DNA from: an uncultured Pseudomonadota bacterium
GTDB taxonomy: Bacteria > Pseudomonadota > Gammaproteobacteria > Methylococcales > Methylomonadaceae
Assembly: GCA_903834465.1 (NCBI GenBank)
Contig: CAILJB010000067.1
Coordinates: 1-50,846 of the forward strand
Length of the DNA stretch: 50,846 nucleotides
Direction: 5' to 3'
The position numbers and the translations under genes were made by a program. Under the pieces are notes generated by a model. That model ran no database searches, was not told where the DNA came from, and saw only the letters and a list, made by a program, of their open reading frames with translations. How positions within the stretch are numbered: the stretch's first letter is position 1; each line of letters starts with the position of its first letter. Positions 30,367 through 39,233 of this stretch are shown here, piece by piece.

Positions 30367-31455
30367 TTATTTGAAATGTATTTTAATCAATTCAACAATC
30401 ACTGTTTTATGAATTGGTTTAAGTTCTGAATCATTTTCCACTGCATGTAAAAAACTATTGATGAAATTTTGTAGTGAAATAACAAGTCTGAGATAGTATT
30501 TTAATGTTGGAATTACGCCATTTACGATGACTTGACAACCGTGATTTTCTTTGATTTCGTTAACGATATTTTTAATTGCTTCTGCCTCAACGAGTTGACC
30601 GCTCGAAAAAACACAATATCGTTTGGGATTATGTTTGTAGATTTTTTGCTGAACTTGCCGCATCAAATCCGCATTGATTGGCTTATCTAATTTGATTTCA
30701 ATTGCTTCGATAAGTTCTCTATTGTTGAATATCTCAATATCACCCGCTGTTTTTGACGTTCTATCTGATGCGGTATGACTACCTAATTTATTTAATGTGC
30801 AATTGTCATAACGTTTTAATTCATCAATTAACTGCTGAAAAATACAGTGAAATGCAATAACAGGTAATTTTGAACCACCAAATTCTTTGTAATTGTGGTT
30901 AAAACAAGCCTGCAAAAAAGCAATAATGCTATCGATTGTGAAATCATCCGTATCATCAATTTTCGTAATTAACACAACGTCAGCTTTGTTTTTTTGAATT
31001 ACACAAAATAACAAATAGGTTAATAACGGTTTAGCTTTAGTTGGATTTTTTTCGACGTAATTAAGAATGTAAAGAAATGCGCTTTTTACAGGTTCACCTA
31101 TTTTTCCAGAATAGGAAAAATCGTAAGGATAAGGGTGTTCGAGAGAACGAGTGAGCCAGCCGCTTTCTGCCATGCAAGGCAATCCAAGTTTTCTCAAGGT
31201 TGGTGTAATATGTTTTGTGTCGATTGTGCGACCTGAAAAACCGCCTTGCATATTACTTTGATGAAAACGCACGTCCTGAGTGGGTTCAATAATTTTGTGT
31301 GTTAGTAATGTGATTAAAACGGTATAGACACCTCTTTTACTCAATGCGTGGTTTGCAATGGTCTCAACGAATTCCTGACATTCTTTGTTCAAATCAGGCG
31401 TAGTTAAATTCAAGGCTGAATTGTAAATTTCTTTTAGTAATTCGCTGTGATTCAT
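30367..31455 (-). CDS. Type II restriction endonuclease, probably SacI-like
   Basis: A 362-residue protein directly downstream of a cytosine-5 methyltransferase and overlapping it by 62 bases, as expected for a restriction partner. A PD-(D/E)xK-type core is visible: GDIEIF with D239, then E253-I-K255 in AIEIKLDKP. The order of conserved blocks resembles my memory of the SacI endonuclease family: YTVLITLLTHK, GRTIDTKHITPTLRKLGLP, PYPYDFSYSG, then GDIEIF and a late CQVIVNG. The cognate methyltransferase there is also of the C5 type. The family match is moderate and the recognition site cannot be read from the sequence. AT content is higher than in neighbours, consistent with transfer. Confidence 0.7.
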   Translation of the reverse strand: MNHSELLKEIYNSALNLTTPDLNKECQEFVETIANHALSKRGVYTVLITLLTHKIIEPTQDVRFHQSNMQGGFSGRTIDTKHITPTLRKLGLPCMAESGWLTRSLEHPYPYDFSYSGKIGEPVKSAFLYILNYVEKNPTKAKPLLTYLLFCVIQKNKADVVLITKIDDTDDFTIDSIIAFLQACFNHNYKEFGGSKLPVIAFHCIFQQLIDELKRYDNCTLNKLGSHTASDRTSKTAGDIEIFNNRELIEAIEIKLDKPINADLMRQVQQKIYKHNPKRYCVFSSGQLVEAEAIKNIVNEIKENHGCQVIVNGVIPTLKYYLRLVISLQNFINSFLHAVENDSELKPIHKTVIVELIKIHFK

Positions 31456-32455
31456 TTTCAGTTAAAAGTTGTTGTTTCAGTATTTGGGTGGCTAATTCAG
31501 TCACCATTGGAATACAAATAGAATTACCGACTTGTTTATATGCCTCAGATTTACTTTCAGAAATTTTAAAATTCTCTGGAAAGCCCATAATTCGGTAGCA
31601 TTCTTTGATCGTTAGCTTTCTCACTGCATCTTTGTCTGGAAGGTAAATAAAAAAGCGACCTGACGATTCTTGAGATGGTAGAGTCGGGTGTGTTCCACGC
31701 ACTGAATAAATACGATTCGGTTGTCGATGCACACGAGATAAATGCTCTGTGTTTTCTCGAATCCCTGTTTTCCAAATTGCTTTATTACGATAGCCAACAA
31801 AAATCAACCCTGATTCTTTTTGTGTTACTGGATTTTCAATCAATGTGTATTCGTCTTTGTTTAAAAACTCAAAATCACCATTGTCATTATCCAAAAAATG
31901 TTCAAGAGAGTTCGTTTTAGTAAAATTACATTTTGAGAAATTAAACGGTTTTTCTTTTGTGGCAAAAATAATGATACGTTCTCGATTTTGTGGTATTCCA
32001 AAGTTTTTAGCATTTAGCAGTTTGAAATCGACGTAATAACCTAATTCTTCCAATGAATTTAAAATGATAGTCAATGTGTTACCGCTGTCATGATGGATTA
32101 AATGTTTTACATTTTCTAATAAAACGACTTTAGGCTGTTTTGCATTGATAATTTCGCAAATATGGAAAAATAATGTTCCGCGTGTATCTTCAAAACCTCT
32201 TTTTTTGCCACAAATACTAAATGGCTGACAGGGGAAGCCAGCCGTTAATACATCATGATTAGGAATATCATTTAGCGGTATTTTTGTGACATCAGATAGC
32301 GGCATTTTTCCAAAATTGTTTTGATAAGTCGTTTTGCAATAATCATTTATTTCCGAAGACATCAAACATTCAAAACCTGCACTTTCAAAGCCGATTCTAA
32401 AACCGCCAATGCCTGAAAATAAATCAATAAATGTAAAAGGCTTATCCATTTTCAT
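31394..32455 (-). CDS. DNA (cytosine-5)-methyltransferase of a type II R-M system
   Basis: A 353-residue C5 methyltransferase that would protect host DNA from the adjacent endonuclease. Motifs in order: I FIDLFSGIGGFRIGFE, IV GFPCQPFS with the catalytic cysteine, VI ENVKHL, VIII QNRER, a target-recognition region, and X QVGNSICIPMV. The ATG at 32455 shares one base with the dxs stop codon (TGATG), so translation is probably coupled to dxs; an ATG two codons later is the alternative. Gene order methyltransferase then endonuclease lets protection precede cleavage. Confidence 0.93.
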   Translation of the reverse strand: MKMDKPFTFIDLFSGIGGFRIGFESAGFECLMSSEINDYCKTTYQNNFGKMPLSDVTKIPLNDIPNHDVLTAGFPCQPFSICGKKRGFEDTRGTLFFHICEIINAKQPKVVLLENVKHLIHHDSGNTLTIILNSLEELGYYVDFKLLNAKNFGIPQNRERIIIFATKEKPFNFSKCNFTKTNSLEHFLDNDNGDFEFLNKDEYTLIENPVTQKESGLIFVGYRNKAIWKTGIRENTEHLSRVHRQPNRIYSVRGTHPTLPSQESSGRFFIYLPDKDAVRKLTIKECYRIMGFPENFKISESKSEAYKQVGNSICIPMVTELATQILKQQLLTENESQRITKRNLQFSLEFNYA

Positions 32456-34311
32456 CACGCACAAAACGCTTCAACATTCGCCAAAATTCCCTGTGCGTCT
32501 AAACCGCATTCTGTTAAACATTCTTCGCGCGTGCCTTGTTCGACAAAATAATCAGGTAAACCTAAATTTAAAACAGGCATGAGAATTTTTTGGGCTTGTA
32601 AAAAGCGATTCACCGCTTCACCCGCACCACCTGCCAACACATTTTCTTCAATCGTCACAAACACATCGTGGGTTTTAGCAAGGTCTAAAATCAACGCTTC
32701 GTCCAATGGTTTCACAAAACGCATATTTACAACTGTTGCGCCAAGTTGTTTTCCCACATTTAACGCAGGCGCAACCATGCTTCCCCACGCTAATAAGGCA
32801 ATGCGACTGCCGCTGTGACGAATTTCTGCTTTGCCAATTTCTAATTCAGTCAACGCGCTATCGATTGCTGAACCCATTCCTTTGCCGCGTGGATAACGCA
32901 CCGCCGCGCAACCGTTATACAAAAAGCCTGTGGTGAGCATTTGCCGACATTCGTTTTCATCCGCAGGTGCCATAATCACCATGTTAGGAATGCAGCGCAA
33001 ATAACTGTAATCAAAACTTCCCGCGTGCGTTGGACCATCTGGACCGACTAAACCTGCGCGGTCTAACGCAAATAAAACATCCAAATTTTGCAACGCCACG
33101 TCATGAATCAATTGGTCGTAAGCGCGTTGCAGGAAAGTTGAATAAATGGCAACAACAGGTTTCGCGCCTTCACACGCTTGACCTGCCGCGAGCGTCACCG
33201 CATGTTGTTCGGCAATCGCTACGTCAAAATAACGATCTGGGAATTTTTCTGAAAATTGCACCAAACCTGAACCTTCGCGCATCGCAGGCGTAATACCTAA
33301 CAAACGTTTATCTTGCGTCGCCATATCACACAACCATTGACCAAACACTTCGGTATAACTCGGATGCGAAGGCGGAGCTTTGGGCAAATGGTCTAACGTG
33401 TGGTCAAACGCAGGCACACCGTGATAAGCGAGCGGGTCTTTTTCGGCAGGCGGATAACCTTTACCTTTTTGGGTTACGATATGCAAAAAGCGCGGGCCAG
33501 AAATATGTTTCAAATTTTCCAACGTCGAAACGAGCATCTCAATATCATGCCCATCAATCGGGCCAATATAGTTAAAACCAAGTTCTTCAAAAAGCGTCCC
33601 AGGAATCACCATGCCTTTGATGTGTTCTTCGGTGCGACGCGCCAGTTCCCAAACGGTTGGCATTTTACTCAACACTTTTTTGCTTTCTTCGCGCATTGAC
33701 GAATACAAACGACTCGACAAAATCTTGGTCAAATAATTACTCATCGCGCCAACAGGCGGGGAAATCGACATATCGTTATCGTTCAAAATCACCAGCAAAT
33801 TCGCATCTAACGCGCCAGCGTGATTCATCGCTTCATACGCCATGCCACCTGTGATACTGCCATCACCGATAATGGCGACCATTTGACGATTATCGCCTTT
33901 TAAATTCGCGGCAATCGCCATCCCTAACGCCGCACTAATCGAGGTACTCGAATGCCCCACACCAAACGCATCGTATTCGCTCTCAAATCGATTCGGAAAC
34001 GCGGATACACCATCTTTTGAACGAATCGTGGTCATCCGTTCTTTGCGTCCCGTCAAAATTTTATGCGGATAAGCCTGATGCCCCACGTCCCACACTAATT
34101 TGTCGCTCGGCGTATCAAACACATAATGCAATGCCACCGTTACTTCGACCGTCCCAAGCCCTGCGGCAAAATGTCCGCCCGATACACTGACCGATTTTGT
34201 TAAAAATTCGCGAACTTCTTTGCAAAGTTGCTTGAGTTGGTCTTTTTCGAGTTTTCGGACATCGGCAGGCGTGTTGATTTTATCGAGTAACGAATAGTGA
34301 GAATGGGTCAT
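32455..34311 (-). CDS. dxs: 1-deoxy-D-xylulose-5-phosphate synthase
   Basis: A 618-residue thiamine-diphosphate enzyme that condenses pyruvate and glyceraldehyde-3-phosphate, the first step of the MEP isoprenoid pathway. It shows [19 protein letters not shown], the ThDP motif [34 protein letters not shown] and [15 protein letters not shown]. The ATG at 34311 follows AAGGAA and matches the family N-terminus ([17 protein letters not shown]); 38 upstream in-frame codons overlap ispA and are rejected. It follows ispA by 43 bases, the usual order. Confidence 0.96.
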   Translation of the reverse strand: MTHSHYSLLDKINTPADVRKLEKDQLKQLCKEVREFLTKSVSVSGGHFAAGLGTVEVTVALHYVFDTPSDKLVWDVGHQAYPHKILTGRKERMTTIRSKDGVSAFPNRFESEYDAFGVGHSSTSISAALGMAIAANLKGDNRQMVAIIGDGSITGGMAYEAMNHAGALDANLLVILNDNDMSISPPVGAMSNYLTKILSSRLYSSMREESKKVLSKMPTVWELARRTEEHIKGMVIPGTLFEELGFNYIGPIDGHDIEMLVSTLENLKHISGPRFLHIVTQKGKGYPPAEKDPLAYHGVPAFDHTLDHLPKAPPSHPSYTEVFGQWLCDMATQDKRLLGITPAMREGSGLVQFSEKFPDRYFDVAIAEQHAVTLAAGQACEGAKPVVAIYSTFLQRAYDQLIHDVALQNLDVLFALDRAGLVGPDGPTHAGSFDYSYLRCIPNMVIMAPADENECRQMLTTGFLYNGCAAVRYPRGKGMGSAIDSALTELEIGKAEIRHSGSRIALLAWGSMVAPALNVGKQLGATVVNMRFVKPLDEALILDLAKTHDVFVTIEENVLAGGAGEAVNRFLQAQKILMPVLNLGLPDYFVEQGTREECLTECGLDAQGILANVEAFCA

Positions 34312-34354
34312 GATGTTGTGAATTCCTTGAATGCGGGGACGTGTGAGGATTGGA

Positions 34355-35251
34355 TTAGTGGTCACGTTGGATAATGTAGAGCGATAAATCACGCAACAAA
34401 TTGGCTTCGTCACCAAAATAAGCAAGATTTTCTAAGGCTTTTTCGTGTAATTCTTGGGCTTTTTGTTTCGCGCCAGCCAATCCTAATAAGGCAGGATAGG
34501 TCGGTTTATTATTGTCTTTATCTTTACCTTGGGTTTTACCGAGCGTTGCGGTGTCGCTTTCTTCGTCGAGAATATCGTCTTTGACTTGGAACGAAAGACC
34601 AATACATTTTGCGTAATTATCAAGTCGTTTTGCGGCTTCTAAATCAACATTTTCTTTCGCCAAGGTTGCCAACACAACACTTGCGCGAATCAATGCACCT
34701 GTTTTGTGAATGTGCATATTTTCAAGTTCAGGCAAGGTGAGCATTTTGCCAACAGATTCTAAATCGATGGCTTGACCACCCACCATGCCTTGTGAACCAC
34801 TGGCTTTGGCAAGTGTCGTAATCATTTCTAAACGTTTTTGTGCGCTGGCGGTAATCGTTGCATCGTGCGCCAACAATTCAAAGGCAAACGCTTGTAATCC
34901 ATCACCCGCTAAAATGGCGGTCGCTTCATCGAAAGCTTTATGACACGTTGGTTTGCCACGACGTAAATCGTCATCATCCATTGCGGGTAAATCGTCATGA
35001 ATGAGCGAATAAACATGGATACACTCTACCGCGCAGGCAATGCCATCAAGTTCATCAGATGAAATCCCTAAAACGTGTCCCGTTGCATAAGTGAGCATTG
35101 GACGCATGCGTTTGCCGCCATTCAAAACGCTATATCGCATCGCTTCATGTAAGCGTAATGGCAAAACGGTGTTACTAGGTAAACGCTGTGTCAACGCGCC
35201 TTCAACACGCTGTTGGCAAGTTGAGAGATACGTTTTTAAATCCTGATTCAT
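34355..35251 (-). CDS. ispA: Farnesyl diphosphate synthase (polyprenyl synthetase)
   Basis: A 298-residue short-chain prenyltransferase making C15 farnesyl diphosphate from C5 units, feeding quinones and undecaprenyl carriers. The first aspartate-rich motif is [18 protein letters not shown], and the second is [15 protein letters not shown]. The ATG at 35251 follows GGAG at eight bases and removes an 11-residue upstream extension. The usual upstream neighbour xseB is missing. Confidence 0.94.
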   Translation of the reverse strand: MNQDLKTYLSTCQQRVEGALTQRLPSNTVLPLRLHEAMRYSVLNGGKRMRPMLTYATGHVLGISSDELDGIACAVECIHVYSLIHDDLPAMDDDDLRRGKPTCHKAFDEATAILAGDGLQAFAFELLAHDATITASAQKRLEMITTLAKASGSQGMVGGQAIDLESVGKMLTLPELENMHIHKTGALIRASVVLATLAKENVDLEAAKRLDNYAKCIGLSFQVKDDILDEESDTATLGKTQGKDKDNNKPTYPALLGLAGAKQKAQELHEKALENLAYFGDEANLLRDLSLYIIQRDH

Positions 35252-35554
35252 TAAGGTACTCCGAAGTTTAAAAACCGTTAGCAAAGATAGATGATGTGAA
35301 AATCACAGCGTAACGGCGGCAGTAATAGGTGAGTTATTATATAGGAAATTGGCTTGTGCGTGGATTGACCATCAATATTGATGTTAAAAACATTTGGTAA
35401 AATTAAGAAAAAAACCACTCCTGCTAAAAAAACGGCTACAATGTGCTTGTCAGAAAACAGCTGTTGAGTTAAGAGATTCCTAGTTGTAGGTTGTCTGGTT
35501 ATCAATGTTGTAAGTTCTGTGTAACCGTTTTTTTGTTTAATTAGGAGTTTCAAA
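35252..35554. promoter_or_regulatory. Divergent regulatory region between ispA and the cold-shock gene
   Basis: These 303 bases hold no convincing gene. On the minus strand a perfect -10 box TATAAT (35336-35341) points toward ispA, with no good -35. On the plus strand TACAAT (35437-35442) is a weak -10 candidate that would give the cold-shock gene a leader of about 105 bases; long leaders are usual for cspA-type messages. A 102-codon minus-strand frame here overlaps the cold-shock start and resembles no family. Confidence 0.4.
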
Positions 35555-35758
35555 ATGGCAACAGGTACCGTTAAGTGGTTTAACAATACAAAAGGTTTTG
35601 GTTTTATTGCCCCAGCAGATGGTGGTGAAGACGTTTTTGTTCATCACTCTGTGATTCAAGGCGAAGGCTTTAAAACTTTGAATGAAGGCGAAACCGTAAC
35701 ATTTGACGTTGAAACAGGTCCAAAAGGCTTGACTGCAACAAATGTACGCGCCAAATAA
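35555..35758 (+). CDS. csp: Cold-shock protein, CspA family
   Basis: A 67-residue single cold-shock domain, an RNA/DNA chaperone. [14 protein letters not shown] carries RNP1 (KGFGFI) and DVFVHHS carries RNP2; the C-terminus [10 protein letters not shown] is typical. TTAGGAG gives a strong ribosome site. It is a single-gene unit with a clear terminator and converges on a gene whose product also begins with a cold-shock-like segment. Confidence 0.96.
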   Translation: MATGTVKWFNNTKGFGFIAPADGGEDVFVHHSVIQGEGFKTLNEGETVTFDVETGPKGLTATNVRAK

Positions 35759-35782
35759 GATTTAAAAAAGTGTGTTAGCCAA

Positions 35783-35817
35783 AAGCACGGTTGAAATTCA
35801 ATCGTGCTTTTTTTATG
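35783..35817 (+). terminator. Terminator of the cold-shock gene
   Basis: AAAGCACGGTTGAA pairs with TTCAATCGTGCTTT (one G-T pair, minimal loop) and runs into TTTTTTT. It stands between two convergent genes; the minus-strand T-tract is short, so it works mainly for the plus strand. Confidence 0.85.
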
Positions 35818-35832
35818 TCTAAAATTTGAAAT

Positions 35833-36249
35833 CTATTTTAACGGACGATTTTTAGCATCTTTGTTGATGTGTCCTGAAAAAAGCAACACCGCTTCGATAA
35901 ACCCCCACAATACGCCATAACCTTGAGTCAGTGCAGTTACAGCTATTTGCGCTAATCCCAATTTGTAATTTCCTAAATAGAAACGATGTGCGCCAGAAAA
36001 GCCCAGAAATAACGCAAGCAAAGTCGCAACCGATTTACGTTTCACCGCTTCAACGGGTTTTAGTGTTTCAGCAGCAAGGCGCATATTCAACACCACTCCG
36101 TCATTCACCTCAAAAGTCACTTCATCGCCTTCATCGGGTTGTAATTTTGATTGCCAACTATTCGCGTCAAATTCAAAAAAATCATCTTGGCTTTTAACAA
36201 TTCCTGTTTGCTTTTCGCTATCGTACGATTCAATTTGCCCGATAATCAT
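35833..36249 (-). CDS. Cold-shock-like plus TM2 domain membrane protein
   Basis: A 138-residue protein in two parts. Residues 1-60 follow the hydrophobic and glycine pattern of a small OB or cold-shock-like fold (IGQIESYD, TGIVKSQDDFFEF, GDEVTFEVNDG) but lack the aromatic RNP residues. Residues about 68-130 form a TM2 domain: KSVATLLALFLGFSGAHRFYLGNYKLG, then a second hydrophobic helix with the GYGVLWGFIEAVLLF segment. It ends the ubiE / ubiJ-like run, starting one base after the preceding gene. Function unknown. Confidence 0.75.
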   Translation of the reverse strand: MIIGQIESYDSEKQTGIVKSQDDFFEFDANSWQSKLQPDEGDEVTFEVNDGVVLNMRLAAETLKPVEAVKRKSVATLLALFLGFSGAHRFYLGNYKLGLAQIAVTALTQGYGVLWGFIEAVLLFSGHINKDAKNRPLK

Positions 36250-36250
36250 A

Positions 36251-36475
36251 TTAGTTTCCTTGCGTAGTTTGAGCGGTTAAATGGTTCAGTTTTTCGGTTA
36301 AAGCGAGTTCGGCACGTTGCAAAAGTGCGACTTGTTCATAAAATAATTCTGTTTCTGCCAATGTGGGTAAATCGCGGGTTTCATCTTGTAAAAACTCCAC
36401 AATATTGAGCTGCAACGTCGCCAATGTTTCCTCGTGCCACGTTTGCCCCGCACGAAGGAGCTTTTCAAACAACAT
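36251..36475 (-). CDS. Small coiled-coil protein resembling the UbiJ C-terminus
   Basis: A 74-residue protein two bases after the ubiE stop codon, in the position where ubiJ stands in the ubiE-ubiJ-ubiB operon. Its second half (IVEFLQDETRDLP, then ELFYEQVALLQRAELALTEK) lines up, from my memory of E. coli UbiJ, with that protein's last 50 residues (VAEAITEE, then FAEETAAVERAVDALTKRL). The N-terminal SCP2 lipid-binding domain of UbiJ is entirely absent and there is no room for it. It may be a minimal assembly factor for the ubiquinone complex, or a remnant. A UbiK-like coiled coil is the main alternative. Confidence 0.55.
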   Translation of the reverse strand: MLFEKLLRAGQTWHEETLATLQLNIVEFLQDETRDLPTLAETELFYEQVALLQRAELALTEKLNHLTAQTTQGN

Positions 36476-36477
36476 AG

Positions 36478-37221
36478 TTAAATTTTATAGCCACGATGTA
36501 CGGCAACGATGCCTTGCGTCATATTGTAATAATTACACCGCTCAAGTCCTGCTTCTTCCATCATTGTTTTCAGTTCGTCTTGTTTGGGGTGCATACGAAT
36601 AGACTCCGCTAAATAACGGTAACTCTCTTCATCGTTAGCCACAAATCTACCGATTTGCGGTAATAATTTAAATGAATAAAAGTCATAAATTTTTTCTGTA
36701 ATGGGGTCGATAGGGTGCGAGAATTCCAACACAATCACGCAACCACCTGGTTTTAAAACACGGTGCATGGATTTTAAGGCAGAGGCTTTATCGGTGACAT
36801 TCCGCAAGCCAAAACCAATGCACACACAATCGAAGGTATTATCCGCAAACGGCAAACATTCCGCGTTGACTTGAGCATAACGAATATCGGTTAAACCACG
36901 GTCAATTAAACGGTCACGCCCTGTGCATAACATTGCGGAATTGATGTCGGCTAAAACGACTTTTCCAGTGTCGCCAACTTTTTTACGGAAAAGTGTTGTT
37001 AAATCTCCCGTGCCACCGGCTAAATCCAGTACGCTATAACCCGCTCGAACTTGACTTAATTCGACGGCAACGCGCTTCCAAATACGGTGTATGCCCAGCG
37101 ACATTAAATCATTCATGATGTCATAGCGACCGGCAACCGAATCGAACACGCCGCGCACCAATTTGACTTTATCTTCGGTAGCGACTTGTTTAAAGCCAAA
37201 ATGAGTAGTGTTTTGCGTCAT
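36478..37221 (-). CDS. ubiE: Ubiquinone/menaquinone C-methyltransferase UbiE
   Basis: A 247-residue SAM methyltransferase that C-methylates the benzoquinol ring in ubiquinone synthesis. It has the SAM motif [30 protein letters not shown] near the N-terminus, [10 protein letters not shown] and [13 protein letters not shown]. The ATG at 37221 is preceded by GGAA; a TTG six codons upstream is rejected because that GGAA lies inside it. A -10 box TATAAT (37272-37277) lies upstream. ubiB is not next to it. Confidence 0.95.
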   Translation of the reverse strand: MTQNTTHFGFKQVATEDKVKLVRGVFDSVAGRYDIMNDLMSLGIHRIWKRVAVELSQVRAGYSVLDLAGGTGDLTTLFRKKVGDTGKVVLADINSAMLCTGRDRLIDRGLTDIRYAQVNAECLPFADNTFDCVCIGFGLRNVTDKASALKSMHRVLKPGGCVIVLEFSHPIDPITEKIYDFYSFKLLPQIGRFVANDEESYRYLAESIRMHPKQDELKTMMEEAGLERCNYYNMTQGIVAVHRGYKI

Positions 37222-37271
37222 AGAAAAAAGTTCCTGCAAACGGATAATAAGGGAAGAGTGAAAAGTGTGGA

Positions 37272-37277
37272 ATTATA
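37272..37277 (-). promoter_or_regulatory. Candidate -10 box for the ubiE operon
   Basis: A perfect TATAAT on the minus strand about 50 bases before the ubiE start; a good -35 hexamer at 17 bases is not seen (TTTTAG is the closest). Predicted transcription start near 37265. Confidence 0.45.
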
Positions 37278-37311
37278 GCGTTAAAACGGCTGTGCTAAAA
37301 ACAACAGGCTT

Positions 37312-37340
37312 AAAAAAACCAGCTAAATGCTGGTTTTTTA
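37312..37340 (-). terminator. Terminator after the MOSC gene
   Basis: AAAACCAGC and GCTGGTTTT form a 9-bp stem with a 5-base loop, flanked by runs of A on one side and T on the other. On the minus strand it ends the rsmI-MOSC transcript just before the ubiE promoter; the symmetric tracts make it work in both directions. Confidence 0.85.
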
Positions 37341-37370
37341 TTTCAACTGAAAGATAAAAGTGGCTTCAAA

Positions 37371-38192
37371 CTAAATGGGTGGCTGTTTATCGCCGACAGT
37401 ATTCACCTCGATAATGTCGCCAATTTTCAATTCTCCACATTGATTATGCAGCGCGTTTTGTCCAAAATAAATTTTGTTTTGCCATTTTCGTAAACGATTC
37501 AAGGTAGTTAAAGGTTTTTTTCCGACATCGCCTGTTTGTGGATTGATGGCAGGAATTGAACAACGCGAACACGGTTTAGGAAGGCGAAAACTAATATTTC
37601 CAATCGAAATCTCTCGCCAAGTATCTTCGGCATAAGCCTCGCAACCCGAAATGACTAAATTTGGGCGAAAACGTGCCATTTCAATTGGTATTTCCAAAGC
37701 ATCATTAAGTGCGTTTAACGAATTTTCAGACACAATTAAAAATGGAAAGCCATCTGAAAAAGCCACTCGGTCTGAATCGCTGGCATATTTCAAATCGACA
37801 CCACGTTTGGTCTCGTTTGGTAAATAAACTAATTGACAAGGCATTTGTAAAACCGCACTAAACCACGCATCCGCCTCGTTTGAAACGTGTTGTGCGGCGC
37901 AACAATCTTCCCAAACCGTACTTTGAATAATCACGTTACTTCGAGATTCTAAGGACAATGTAAAATCTGGAACATTTGGCGCGGATAAAATCAATTCAGA
38001 ATTCGTTAGACAAGTTTTAATTATTGCCATTTTCGGCAAACGACGTTGACTGAGAAATTGTCCTTTTTCATCAATTAACATCCATTGTCTGTCATAGCGC
38101 AAACCTGTTTCGATTACATCCCATTGTTGTAACCGAATTCCTGCAAGCGATTTCACAGGATAAATAAAAATATCACTCAATGTCATCGACAT
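37371..38192 (-). CDS. MOSC domain protein (YcbX-like)
   Basis: A 273-residue protein with an N-terminal MOSC beta-barrel (IFIYPVKSLAGIRLQQW) and a C-terminal MOSC domain. The conserved cysteine pair is in LPKPCSRCSIPAINPQTG, the site that binds sulfur or molybdenum cofactor in this family. YcbX-type proteins reduce N-hydroxylated compounds with the molybdenum cofactor. No C-terminal ferredoxin domain is present, so it is the short form. The ATG at 38192 follows GAGG at six bases. It follows rsmI after nine bases. Confidence 0.85.
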   Translation of the reverse strand: MSMTLSDIFIYPVKSLAGIRLQQWDVIETGLRYDRQWMLIDEKGQFLSQRRLPKMAIIKTCLTNSELILSAPNVPDFTLSLESRSNVIIQSTVWEDCCAAQHVSNEADAWFSAVLQMPCQLVYLPNETKRGVDLKYASDSDRVAFSDGFPFLIVSENSLNALNDALEIPIEMARFRPNLVISGCEAYAEDTWREISIGNISFRLPKPCSRCSIPAINPQTGDVGKKPLTTLNRLRKWQNKIYFGQNALHNQCGELKIGDIIEVNTVGDKQPPI

Positions 38193-38201
38193 AATCATCC
38201 T

Positions 38202-39068
38202 CTAACTTGTTTGATTTGCATTACTGATTGCGAGTGCAGCTTGATAAAGCACTTTCTTTTTGCCGCCGGTAATTTCCACGGCTAATTCCACGGCTTTTTT
38301 TACACTACATTCGGTCAATAATAATTTCAAAATACGTTCTTGTTCGAGCGTAATCGTATTTTCAGAAACATCGATTTTTGCTGCACCTTCAACGATGACA
38401 ACAAATTCACCTTTACGCATATTGGCATCGTTTTCAACTAGCGCGAGCATATCAGTCAGCGGTAATTTAACAATCGTTTCATGTAATTTGGTCAATTCGC
38501 GGGCAATGACAATGGAACGTTCCGCCGATAAAACTGCCGTCATGTCATGTAGACAATCCAAAATGCGATGACAGGATTCGTAAAAAACCCACGTTGTGGG
38601 AATGCCAGCGCGTTCAGCAAAAAATGCTTGTCGCGCGGACGAGGTTCGCGGCGTGAAGCCTTCAAACGTAAATGGGGTAATGGCAACACCTGCGGCGGAT
38701 AATGCGGCAATTAACGCACATGCACCCACAATAGGCACAACAGGTAAATTCGCTTCATGCACAGCTTTAACAACAGGCATTCCCGGATCGCTAATTAACG
38801 GCGTTCCGGCATCGGAAACTAATGCAATTGATAATCCAGCGCGTAATTTTTCGACAATCTCTAATGCGGCTTTATCTTCATTGTGTTGATGCAACGCGAT
38901 AACTTTATTACTGATACCATAGTGTTGCAGCAACATTTTGACATGGCGCGTGTCTTCGGCGGCTATTAAATCCACGATTTTCAACGTTTCAATGGCGCGA
39001 AACGTAATATCGCCTAAATTTCCAATCGGGGTCGCAACAATATATAACTTGCCTGTTTCTTGATTCAT
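38202..39068 (-). CDS. rsmI: 16S rRNA (cytidine-1402-2'-O)-methyltransferase RsmI
   Basis: A 288-residue tetrapyrrole-methylase-fold enzyme acting with RsmH on C1402 of 16S rRNA. Motifs are LYIVATPIGNLGDIT, AAEDTRHVKMLL, VSDAGTPLISDPG and FYESCHRI. The ATG at 39068 matches the family start; a 40-residue upstream extension is rejected. A TATAGT box (39105-39110, minus strand) lies at a plausible distance. In other gammaproteobacteria it neighbours lpoA and yraN; here a signalling operon intervenes. Confidence 0.95.
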   Translation of the reverse strand: MNQETGKLYIVATPIGNLGDITFRAIETLKIVDLIAAEDTRHVKMLLQHYGISNKVIALHQHNEDKAALEIVEKLRAGLSIALVSDAGTPLISDPGMPVVKAVHEANLPVVPIVGACALIAALSAAGVAITPFTFEGFTPRTSSARQAFFAERAGIPTTWVFYESCHRILDCLHDMTAVLSAERSIVIARELTKLHETIVKLPLTDMLALVENDANMRKGEFVVIVEGAAKIDVSENTITLEQERILKLLLTECSVKKAVELAVEITGGKKKVLYQAALAISNANQTS

Positions 39069-39233
39069 TTTTTCTCGATTATGGTTATAAAAAATCCTAT
39101 TGCCACTATACCGCAAAGCATTGCAATCATCATTGAAACAAAACCGCTGGTTTAAATTTTTGCAAAAAATAACACGCATTCCACTCACTCTGTTTTAGAA
39201 TGCAAGACAAGCTAATTTGACAGGTTTAACCTT

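Noticed and set aside
34312-34425. 38-codon N-terminal extension of dxs
   Set aside because: It overlaps the end of ispA, and the ATG at 34311 matches the family start and has a ribosome site.
35278-35586. 102-codon minus-strand frame upstream of ispA
   Set aside because: It overlaps the cold-shock start codon in antisense, covers the divergent promoter region and resembles no known protein.
39069-39188. 40-codon N-terminal extension of rsmI
   Set aside because: The extension covers the probable promoter (TATAGT) and is not found in RsmI proteins.
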